DNA from: an uncultured Prevotellaceae bacterium
Lineage (GTDB): Bacteria; Bacteroidota; Bacteroidia; Bacteroidales; Muribaculaceae
DNA: 54,594 nt
Direction of reading: 5' to 3'
Assembly: GCA_905207705.1 (NCBI GenBank)
Contig: CAJLMA010000012.1
Location: 1 to 54,594, forward strand
The notes under the pieces are model-generated. The model saw only the letters and a list, made by a program, of their open reading frames with translations. It ran no database searches and was not told where the DNA came from. Of this stretch, positions 17,211-24,911 are shown in pieces. Within the stretch, counting starts at the first letter, position 1, and each line of letters starts with the position of its first letter. A program made the position numbers and the translations under genes.

Positions 17211-19893
17211 TGGGTTCTATGTCAAAAAGTTTCTTTTGGCCTGTAAGTTCATCAAATACGTCCTGTTGAATGATTGGTTGGTCTCCGGCAATCTCTTTTT
17301 CGGTCTCGTGATCTGATGCTTCGGGCATGTTGTCATTTTCATTCTCGTAGTCAACGATAAGAGGCTCTATCTCGGTTACCGTATCAATGTTGAAATTTGA
17401 TATGCGTTTGCCTTTAGCCTTGAAACTTTTTACACCAATGAAGTCTTCGGCTGTTATTATGATGTTTTCCCTGAAACTGTCGGCTTCACCAAATTTTACT
17501 TCAAATCGAGGGTGTCGCTTGTCACTGAGCAACATTAACTTGGACGACGGGTTGCCTCCGATGAAACTTTGGCGTTTTGCCGATGGTTCAAATTCAAAAC
17601 GTTTCATGTAGATATAACCTTGGTCGGCATCGTATAGCACAGCTGTCCACACGACATTGCCACGGAATTTCTCGATGCGCAGTATGTCGTCTTCGTAGTG
17701 GTTGCCTGTGTCGAATGACGTGGTATAGAAATCACCATTGTTGCAGATGACAAGGATTTGGTCGTTCCCGGCAAATTCGCCAAGCGAATCGCCACGGCCG
17801 TCGTAATTGAGCCTTAGCACGTCGGGGTCAAACCACACTTCACGTCCGCCAAGTGTGGATGCTCCACGTTCTTTCAACGATATGCGATGGATTTCATTTT
17901 TGGTAACCATGTTGCCCCTCGATTGCCTTCCCTTTATCGCAAGGTCGGCAAGGTCGATGTCGAATTGCAACACTTTCAGCCTGAATTTCGGCTTCAACGT
18001 TATGCGCAGCACTTCGGCCTCGCCGTTCGGATTTGCCGAGAACCACAATATCTTGGAGCCGGGCTTGCCTTGAGTGAGGTCATATTCCTTGTCACGTGTT
18101 ATGCCGGTCACGGCAAACCGCTTCATGTAGGTAATTCCGCCTTTGCCGTCTTGGTAAAGGACGTTGTATATGGTGCGCGAGTCGTTGCGCTTGAACACGT
18201 TGAGGTATTGTATGTTCTTGCCGATATATATTTTGTCGGCAACTTTTATCACTTTGTATTTGCCGTCCTTATAGAATACTATTATGTCATCGATGTCGGA
18301 ACAGTTGCACACAAACTCATCTTTCTTCAGCGCGGTGCCTATGAAACCCTCTTCACGGTTGATGTATAGTTTCTCGTTGGCTTCGGCTACTTTGGCAGCC
18401 ACGATTGTGTCGAAGTTGCGAATGATAGTGTGCCTTGGGTACATATTGCCGTATTTGGTTTTCAGACTGCTGTACCAGTTGATGGTGTAGTCGACCATGT
18501 GTGCGAGGTCTTCATCGATTTTCTTGATGCGCTCGTTCAATGTGGCGATGTAGTTTTCGGCCTTTTCTGAGTTGAATTTTGTGATGCGCCACATTTTTAT
18601 TTCCATGAGCTTCAGTATGTCCTCGCGTGTGATTTCCCGGTAGAACATGTGTTTCCAAGGGTGAAGCCTGCCGTCGATGTGGGCAACAAGGGAATCGGTG
18701 TCAGAGCTTTGCTCGAACTCACGATCCTTATATATGCGTTCTTCAATGAAAATCTTTTCTAAGGAAGCGAACAACAGCGATTCGAGAGTTTCTCTGCGTT
18801 GTATCTCCAATTCCTGTCTTAGCATCTGCATCGTGTGGTCGACACTGTCTCGCAGAATGTCGCTTACCGTGAGGAAGTGCGGCTTCTTGTCTTTTATGAC
18901 GCAACAGTTTGGCGAGATGCTTACTTCACAGTCGGTGAAGGCATACAAGGCATCCATCGTCTTGTCGCTCGACGTGCCGGGTTGCAATGTCACTATGATT
19001 TCGGCATTGGCCGAAGTGTTGTCATCGATTTTCTTGATTTTTATTTTACCTTTTTCTTGAGCTTTCAATATCGACTCGATAAGTGACGATGTTGTCCGAC
19101 CGAAAGGCAAGTCGTTTATGACGAGTGTCTTGCTGTCGCGTTTCTCGATTTTTGCTCTCACTTTTACTTGTCCGCCACGTTCGCCGTCGTTGTAACGGCC
19201 GACGTCGACATATCCTCCTGTGACAAAATCAGGGTATAAGTGAAATTCTTCACCTCGCAGATAAGAAATTGCGGCATCAAGAATCTCGTTGAAGTTGTGC
19301 GGCAATATCTTGCACGACAATCCCACGGCAATGCCTTCGGCTCCTTGGAACAGCAGCAGTGGAAACTTCACAGGCAAAGTGACCGGTTCGGGCTTTCTGC
19401 CATCATAAGAAAGAGTCCATTCAGTGATTTTAGGGCTGAATGCCACGTCAAGGGCAAATTCTGAAAGACGCGCTTCGATGTATCGGCCGGCAGCGGCATC
19501 GTCGCCGGTCAAGATGTTGCCCCAGTTCCCCTGCGTGTCGATGAGTAGGTTTTTCTGCCCCAGCTGGACAAGGGCATCCTTAATTGACGCATCGCCATGC
19601 GGATGGTATTGCATGGTGAAGCCGACGATGTTTGCAACTTTATTGTATCGTCCGTCGTCAAGTTCCTTCATTGTGTGGAGGATGCGCCTTTGAACAGGTT
19701 TCAACCCGTCTTCTATGTGAGGCACGGCACGTTCGAGTATTACATACGATGCGTAGTCGAGAAACCAGTTTTGGTACATTCCCGACAGTAAGAATTTATT
19801 ATCTTTTGGTATGCGATATGAGGAATGAGCTTGTGTGGATGAGTCGTCATCCATCTTGCCCAATTCTTCAGGTGTATCGATGTCTTCTATCAT
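17191..19893 (-). CDS. parC: DNA topoisomerase IV subunit A (ParC)
   Basis: A 900-residue GyrA/ParC-type breakage-reunion subunit that cuts and passes DNA, decatenating daughter chromosomes together with ParE. The catalytic tyrosine is Tyr138 in AAAGRYIEARLSEFA. Conserved YASYVILERAVPHIEDGLKP (47-66) and MQYHPHGDASI (94-104) mark the N-terminal domain; the C-terminal half contains diverged beta-pinwheel repeats, and the end is acidic. It lacks a strict GyrA box and matches the Bacteroidetes ParC type, annotated as gyrase/topoisomerase IV subunit A. ParE is not in the window. First gene of a unit with an outer-membrane protein and an S41 protease. Confidence 0.9.
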   Translation of the reverse strand: MIEDIDTPEELGKMDDDSSTQAHSSYRIPKDNKFLLSGMYQNWFLDYASYVILERAVPHIEDGLKPVQRRILHTMKELDDGRYNKVANIVGFTMQYHPHGDASIKDALVQLGQKNLLIDTQGNWGNILTGDDAAAGRYIEARLSEFALDVAFSPKITEWTLSYDGRKPEPVTLPVKFPLLLFQGAEGIAVGLSCKILPHNFNEILDAAISYLRGEEFHLYPDFVTGGYVDVGRYNDGERGGQVKVRAKIEKRDSKTLVINDLPFGRTTSSLIESILKAQEKGKIKIKKIDDNTSANAEIIVTLQPGTSSDKTMDALYAFTDCEVSISPNCCVIKDKKPHFLTVSDILRDSVDHTMQMLRQELEIQRRETLESLLFASLEKIFIEERIYKDREFEQSSDTDSLVAHIDGRLHPWKHMFYREITREDILKLMEIKMWRITKFNSEKAENYIATLNERIKKIDEDLAHMVDYTINWYSSLKTKYGNMYPRHTIIRNFDTIVAAKVAEANEKLYINREEGFIGTALKKDEFVCNCSDIDDIIVFYKDGKYKVIKVADKIYIGKNIQYLNVFKRNDSRTIYNVLYQDGKGGITYMKRFAVTGITRDKEYDLTQGKPGSKILWFSANPNGEAEVLRITLKPKFRLKVLQFDIDLADLAIKGRQSRGNMVTKNEIHRISLKERGASTLGGREVWFDPDVLRLNYDGRGDSLGEFAGNDQILVICNNGDFYTTSFDTGNHYEDDILRIEKFRGNVVWTAVLYDADQGYIYMKRFEFEPSAKRQSFIGGNPSSKLMLLSDKRHPRFEVKFGEADSFRENIIITAEDFIGVKSFKAKGKRISNFNIDTVTEIEPLIVDYENENDNMPEASDHETEKEIAGDQPIIQQDVFDELTGQKKLFDIEPNDEELQ

Positions 19894-19997
19894 AGAAAAT
19901 ATAGTTAGTAGGGGAGCTTTTGACGGTCTTGAAGCGTAAATGGCAAATTTTGCCGGTGATTATGACCCTATTAGTGTTATTTAATCAAAAGCTACAG

Positions 19998-20005
19998 CAA
20001 AAATA
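19998..20005 (-). promoter_or_regulatory. Candidate -7 element for parC (TATTTTTG)
   Basis: Perfect TAnnTTTG on the minus strand, giving a leader of about 100 bases before parC. The position 19 bases upstream is TGA rather than TTG. Confidence 0.45.
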
Positions 20006-20123
20006 CAAATTAAATCGAAAAAAATCATTTACTTTGCACCTTAATTAAAGAAAATCGTAACTTCACATTGTATCGTGCCCATGACGGTGGGCTGTATTGT
20101 GGAATAGAAAACAATAATTAAAG

Positions 20124-21668
20124 ATGGCAAAACAAGAAGATGTTTTCAAGAAAATCGTTTCTCATGCCAAGGAGTATGGGTTCGTTTTCCAATCGAGTGA
20201 AATATACGACGGGCTTGCCGCCGTTTATGATTATGGACAAAACGGTGTCGAGCTGAAGAATAACATAAAGCGTTACTGGTGGGAAGCCATGACGCTGCTC
20301 CATGAAAATATTGTCGGCATTGACTCTGCAATATTCATGCACCCGACAATATGGAAAGCTTCAGGACACGTTGATGCGTTCAACGACCCGTTGATTGACA
20401 ACCGCGACTCGAAGAAGCGTTATCGTGCCGATGTGCTTATTGAAGATGCAATTGCAAAGATTGACGACAAAATAGAAAAAGAGGTGGCCAAGGCCGCAAA
20501 GAAATTTGGAGACAGCTTTGATGCCGAGCTTTTCCGCAATACCAATCCTCGCGTGTTGCAACACAAAAAAGAACGAGATGAGTTGCACGAACGCTATTCC
20601 AAGGCCATGAATGCAAACGACCTTGCCGAGTTGAAGCAGATAATACTCGATTATGACATCGTTTGTCCTATTTCGGGGACAAAGAATTGGACCGACGTAC
20701 GTCAGTTCAACCTCATGTTCAAGACCGAAATGGGAAGTACCGCCGATGGCGCCATGACCGTTTATTTGCGTCCTGAGACGGCGCAAGGCATTTTTGTGAA
20801 CTTCTTGAATGTACAGAAAACAGGCCGCATGCGCATCCCGTTTGGTATTGCACAGATCGGCAAAGCTTTCAGAAATGAAATAGTCGCACGCCAATTTATT
20901 TTCCGTATGCGCGAGTTTGAGCAGATGGAGATGCAATTCTTTGTGCGTCCGGGAGAAGAGCTTGAATGGTTCAAGAAGTGGAGAGAGACACGACTCAAGT
21001 GGCACAAGGCTCTTGGCATGGGCGATGAGAAGTATCGTTTCCACGACCATGAGAAGTTGGCTCACTATGCCAACGCGGCAACTGATATTGAATTTGAAAT
21101 GCCGTTCGGATTCAAGGAAGTGGAAGGTATCCACTCCCGCACCAACTTTGACTTGAGCCAGCATGAAAAGTTCTCGGGAAAGAAGTTGCAGTATTTCGAT
21201 CCGGAGCTCAACCAGTCGTATGTGCCTTATGTAATTGAAACTTCAATAGGTGTAGACCGCATGTTCCTTTCAGTGCTTTGCTCTTCTTATGAAGAACAGC
21301 AGTTGGAAAACGGCGAAACTCGCGTGGTACTGCACTTGCCTAAGCAACTTGCGCCGGTAAAGGCTGCCGTGATGCCTCTTGTGCGCAAGGACGGACTTCC
21401 TGAAAAGGCAAGGGAAATAATGAACATGCTCAAGTTTGACTATGCTTGCCAGTATGACGAGAAGGATTCGATAGGCAAGCGTTATCGCCGTCAAGATGCG
21501 ATAGGCACACCGTTCTGTATCACTGTCGATCATCAGACACTTGAAGATAACACTGTAACCATACGCCATCGCGACAGCATGGCTCAGGAACGTGTGTCAA
21601 TCGACAAGCTGCATGACATCATCGATGATGAAGTAAGCCTTAACAAACTGTTGAAATCATTGGTTTAA
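20124..21668 (+). CDS. glyS: Glycine--tRNA ligase (dimeric type)
   Basis: A 514-residue class II synthetase that attaches glycine to tRNA-Gly using ATP. It is the eukaryote/archaeal-like alpha2 type, not the alpha2-beta2 GlyQ/GlyS type. Visible landmarks: YDYGQNGVELKNNIKRYWWE (motif 1 region, residues 31-50), YLRPETAQGIFVNF followed by FRNEIVARQFIFRMREFEQM (motif 2 region), and SIGVDRMFLSVL (motif 3 region), then an anticodon-binding domain. The gene is divergent from parC; a TTACTTTG box at 20029-20036 resembles but does not fully match the -7 consensus. An FKBP gene follows 28 bases later. Confidence 0.95.
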   Translation: MAKQEDVFKKIVSHAKEYGFVFQSSEIYDGLAAVYDYGQNGVELKNNIKRYWWEAMTLLHENIVGIDSAIFMHPTIWKASGHVDAFNDPLIDNRDSKKRYRADVLIEDAIAKIDDKIEKEVAKAAKKFGDSFDAELFRNTNPRVLQHKKERDELHERYSKAMNANDLAELKQIILDYDIVCPISGTKNWTDVRQFNLMFKTEMGSTADGAMTVYLRPETAQGIFVNFLNVQKTGRMRIPFGIAQIGKAFRNEIVARQFIFRMREFEQMEMQFFVRPGEELEWFKKWRETRLKWHKALGMGDEKYRFHDHEKLAHYANAATDIEFEMPFGFKEVEGIHSRTNFDLSQHEKFSGKKLQYFDPELNQSYVPYVIETSIGVDRMFLSVLCSSYEEQQLENGETRVVLHLPKQLAPVKAAVMPLVRKDGLPEKAREIMNMLKFDYACQYDEKDSIGKRYRRQDAIGTPFCITVDHQTLEDNTVTIRHRDSMAQERVSIDKLHDIIDDEVSLNKLLKSLV

Positions 21669-21696
21669 AAAAGTCATTAAGTCGCGATAAAAAAAG

Positions 21697-22251
21697 ATGA
21701 AGAAAACCGCTTTGTTGTTTATGATGTCGTTGTTATTGTCGGTTGTGGCAAGTTCTTGCTTTGACAACGATAATAATTGGAAGGATTATGCCGAATGGCG
21801 TGAACTCAATGAACAATGGCTTGAAGAGCAACGTAACCGCATAGATGCAAATGGCGACCCTTATTTCAAGGAAGTGAGAGCCGAGTGGGACGGAAATGCT
21901 TATGTGTTGATGCATTTCTTCAACGATACCACATTGACAAGAGATAATTTGAGTCCGCTATATACGTCTACAGTCGATGTGAAGTATATCGGGTATTTGT
22001 GCACAGGAGAAGCCTTTGATTCATCCTATTTGAAAACGGACAGTGTCCTTCGTATGACGTTGACTGAAGGAAATTCCATTGAAGGATGGTCGTTGGCATT
22101 GCAGAACATGCATGTCGGTGATACATGCGAAGTCATAATTCCTTATGGTTTGGCATACGGCACAAGTGGTTATCTTGATATTGATCCTTATTCGGTGTTG
22201 AGGTACAATATGAGACTCGTAAGCGTTCCCGGATATGAGAAAGAGCCTTAA
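21697..22251 (+). CDS. FKBP-type peptidyl-prolyl isomerase lipoprotein
   Basis: A 184-residue lipoprotein (Cys21 in VVASSC) with a C-terminal FKBP domain (about 90-178): VDVKYIGYLCTGEAFDSSY, then IEGWSLALQNMHVGDTCEVI and the IPYGLAYGTSG loop are the standard FKBP core. It should act as a proline isomerase/chaperone in the periplasm or at the outer-membrane inner leaflet. It sits 28 bases after glyS and has its own terminator at 22280-22318. Confidence 0.9.
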   Translation: MKKTALLFMMSLLLSVVASSCFDNDNNWKDYAEWRELNEQWLEEQRNRIDANGDPYFKEVRAEWDGNAYVLMHFFNDTTLTRDNLSPLYTSTVDVKYIGYLCTGEAFDSSYLKTDSVLRMTLTEGNSIEGWSLALQNMHVGDTCEVIIPYGLAYGTSGYLDIDPYSVLRYNMRLVSVPGYEKEP

Positions 22252-22279
22252 AAAGGCGCAAATGCTAATAAAAGGATAT

Positions 22280-22318
22280 ATGTGCAGCTTGGTTTTTGTG
22301 CCTGGCTGCATATTTTTT
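22280..22318 (+). terminator. Rho-independent terminator after the FKBP gene
   Basis: Nine-base stem (22280-22288 with 22305-22313, one G-U pair), 16-base loop, followed by a run of T residues at 22313-22318. Confidence 0.65.
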
Positions 22319-22361
22319 AATTTTAAGATGGTATTAATATTTTTTTGTGTGTTTTTGTAAT

Positions 22362-22369
22362 TATTTTTG
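22362..22369 (+). promoter_or_regulatory. Candidate -7 element (TATTTTTG)
   Basis: Perfect TAnnTTTG 30 bases before the metallophosphoesterase ATG and just after the upstream terminator; no good TTG at the usual spacing. Confidence 0.5.
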
Positions 22370-22399
22370 CAGTTAAGTTGAAAAGTAGGACTTTTTTTG

Positions 22400-23617
22400 A
22401 TGAAAAGACTTGTTAAAATATCGATTGCCGCTGCCGCGTTGATTGCGTTGGCTTTTTGGGTGTCAAGCCGTTGGAATGCGTGGTTTTATAATGTTCCTGA
22501 AGAACCTTATGCAGCGGCTTTGGTTCCTGACAGGATTACTTTGACCCCCGGGGAAGATTTCATGAGCGAGCGTACAGTCTCATGGCGTTGTGGTGACGAA
22601 GTCAAGCCATCCAAGTTGCTACTTGCAAGCTGCAACAATGACACTGTGACGGTGGAAGCTGTCGGTACTGTGGTTGACAGCCGTGGAGGCCGTGATGTAT
22701 TTTATGCTGCGCAGCTTGAGAAGCTTCAAGCAGGGCATATATATAAATATAGGGTGGAAACCGAAGGTTGCAAGCCGTCGGAGTGGCATTGGTTCAAGAT
22801 GCCAGCCGCGAAATGCGAAAACAGAAGTTTTCTCTTCTTTGGTGATGTTCAAGATACATTGGGCGGTGATTCGGGCAAGTGGTTTGCCAAGTTGTATAAG
22901 AAATATCCTGAAGTGGAATTTTGGGCATGTGCCGGGGATTTGATTGAACGTCCCATCGATGTGTATTGGAATTACCTGTATGAATGCGCCGACAGCATTC
23001 TTGCTTCGATGCCACTTATCAATGCGACAGGCAATCACGATTATATAAAGTCATTGTACCGAAAAGTGGATTCGAGGTGGAAGCATACGTTTGTTTATCC
23101 TGAGAATGGAGCAACCACGGCCGAAGGTATAAGTTATTATGTAGATATGCCCGGCATGAGATTCATTGTGATTGATACCGACGGGCTTCAAGATGCAATT
23201 ACATTGGCAGGATGTTATAAATGGTTGCGCAGTTGCTTGCGCGAAGCCGGCGATAAGTGGAAAGTGGTGATGTATCATCATCCTGCATATTCTGTTCGGG
23301 ATGGTCGTAATAACTATTTGATACGCAATACGTTTGTGCCGTTGTTTGACAAATATGGCGTAGACCTCGTATTGCAAGGTCATGAGCACGGCTACATGAG
23401 AGTGAATGGCAATGCCGGTGAAGCGAAACGGCCTGTCTACATAGTTTCCTACATGTCGCCAAAATCTTACAAGGCACGGGAACCTGAGCCGGGCTTGAAA
23501 GTAATAGCCGATACCCGTATGTATCAGGTAGTCGAGTACAATGATTCCATGCTTGTGCTAAATGCGTATTCGCTTGATACAGATTCTGTTTTGGATTATG
23601 TAGAAATAAAAAAGTGA
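22400..23617 (+). CDS. Calcineurin-like metallophosphoesterase, membrane-anchored or secreted
   Basis: A 405-residue metallophosphoesterase. The N-terminus is a hydrophobic anchor or uncleaved signal (residues 8-22); residues 40-125 look like the fibronectin-III-like domain of purple acid phosphatases. The catalytic domain shows FGDVQD, CAGDLIE, GNHDY, YHHPAYS and GHEHGYMR in the expected order, giving the two-metal site. The first motif is GDxxD instead of the common GDxH. An in-frame TTG three bases upstream (22397) is a less likely start. The thioredoxin gene follows 22 bases later. Substrate unknown. Confidence 0.88.
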   Translation: MKRLVKISIAAAALIALAFWVSSRWNAWFYNVPEEPYAAALVPDRITLTPGEDFMSERTVSWRCGDEVKPSKLLLASCNNDTVTVEAVGTVVDSRGGRDVFYAAQLEKLQAGHIYKYRVETEGCKPSEWHWFKMPAAKCENRSFLFFGDVQDTLGGDSGKWFAKLYKKYPEVEFWACAGDLIERPIDVYWNYLYECADSILASMPLINATGNHDYIKSLYRKVDSRWKHTFVYPENGATTAEGISYYVDMPGMRFIVIDTDGLQDAITLAGCYKWLRSCLREAGDKWKVVMYHHPAYSVRDGRNNYLIRNTFVPLFDKYGVDLVLQGHEHGYMRVNGNAGEAKRPVYIVSYMSPKSYKAREPEPGLKVIADTRMYQVVEYNDSMLVLNAYSLDTDSVLDYVEIKK

Positions 23618-23639
23618 GATAAATTCAAATAGATATAAT

Positions 23640-24704
23640 ATGAAGAAAGTATTGTTTTTTGCAGCATTGACAGCTCTTGTGGCATCATGCTCGAATGGAA
23701 GTTATACCGTTACGGTGACCATGCCGACTTCCGAAACAGACGGGGAAATGGCCTATTTGGCTAATTTAGACACGCAAGATACCATCGACAGCGTTAAGGT
23801 TGCCAATAAATGTTTCAGGTTTGAGGGTTCGACTGATACAGATGTGATGGCTCGCATATTAGTTGGCGGTCAAGGACGGATGCTCGTTCTGGAACCCGGT
23901 GAAGTAACAATGGACTGGAGTGAAGGGAAGGTATCGGGAACAGTGCTCAACGATGTTTTCACCAATATGGTTTCGACTATGGATTCAATTCAAGATGAAA
24001 TCATGCAGGGCATAACCGATTATAATGCCGGCAAGATTGATTCGGTTATGTGCCAATCGTTAATCGATAGTTTGAACAACGAGTATTCAAATGTATATAA
24101 GTCGGGGTTCACTAACTATGGTGAAAATTCGATAGGCTCTTGGGCCTTTACATCTTATGCAGTAAGAGAAGGATTGTCGCTGTCGCAAATAGAAGAAGCA
24201 CTCAAGTCGCTGCCAGCACGCATATCATCATCCGTGCGTGTCAAAGGGATTGTTGATAATGCTCGTAACAGGGAAAAGACAGCCGAAGGGCAGATGTTTG
24301 TCGATTTCACGGTAGTCGATGAAAACGGCAAGGAACAGAAATTGTCGGACTATGTCGGTAAGGGAGATTATGTGCTTGTCGATTTCTGGGCAAGCTGGTG
24401 CGGCCCGTGCAGGCGCGAGATGCCTGTCATCAAGAGCGTTTATGACAAGTATGCCGGGAAAGGCTTGATTGTGCTTGGTGTGGCCGTGTGGGATGAACCT
24501 GCCGACACGCACAAGGCTATAGAAGAGTTGGAATTGCCTTGGCCGCAGATAACCAATGCCCAAAGAATCCCGACCGACATTTATGGCATAAATGGAATAC
24601 CTCACATTATCTTGTTTGGTCCGGACGGAACGATACTTGCGCGTAACTTGTATGGCGATAAACTTGTTGCCAAAGTTGACGAGGTGATGCAAGCCAAAAA
24701 ATAA
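23640..24704 (+). CDS. TlpA-like thioredoxin lipoprotein with DUF4369-type N-domain
   Basis: A 354-residue lipoprotein (Cys17 in LVASCS). Residues 20-110 fit the DUF4369 beta-domain common in Bacteroidetes; a helical linker follows, then a thioredoxin domain (about 215-354) with the redox motif CGPC at 254-257 (VDFWASWCGPCRREMP) and the cis-proline loop in INGIPHIIL. Expected to reduce or isomerise disulfides in the periplasm. It is cotranscribed with the metallophosphoesterase and ends in the terminator at 24732-24767. Confidence 0.9.
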   Translation: MKKVLFFAALTALVASCSNGSYTVTVTMPTSETDGEMAYLANLDTQDTIDSVKVANKCFRFEGSTDTDVMARILVGGQGRMLVLEPGEVTMDWSEGKVSGTVLNDVFTNMVSTMDSIQDEIMQGITDYNAGKIDSVMCQSLIDSLNNEYSNVYKSGFTNYGENSIGSWAFTSYAVREGLSLSQIEEALKSLPARISSSVRVKGIVDNARNREKTAEGQMFVDFTVVDENGKEQKLSDYVGKGDYVLVDFWASWCGPCRREMPVIKSVYDKYAGKGLIVLGVAVWDEPADTHKAIEELELPWPQITNAQRIPTDIYGINGIPHIILFGPDGTILARNLYGDKLVAKVDEVMQAKK

Positions 24705-24731
24705 CAAGGATAATATTACAATATGACGAGA

Positions 24732-24767
24732 AAGGAGTGTGGTCGAGTGCCATGCTCCTTGTTTTTT
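24732..24767 (+). terminator. Rho-independent terminator after the thioredoxin gene
   Basis: An eleven-pair stem (AAGGAGTGTGG with CCATGCTCCTT, two wobble pairs), seven-base loop, then G and six T residues. Confidence 0.8.
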
Positions 24768-24885
24768 CATGACAAACCGATGGATGTTGGCTATTAATTG
24801 CTGTTTGTGAAAGATTTGAAAATGTATTTTGTAAAAAATGAGAAAAATAATGTCAATATGTAAATAATGCTATTGTGCAAGATAT

Positions 24886-24893
24886 TATATTTG
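24886..24893 (+). promoter_or_regulatory. Candidate -7 element (TATATTTG)
   Basis: Perfect TAnnTTTG, only 18 bases before the ATG of the secreted protein gene, implying a very short leader. Confidence 0.5.
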
Positions 24894-24911
24894 CACGTTT
24901 TATAAAATTTA

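Noticed and set aside
20361..21164. 267-codon open frame opposite glyS
   Set aside because: Antisense shadow of a highly conserved synthetase.
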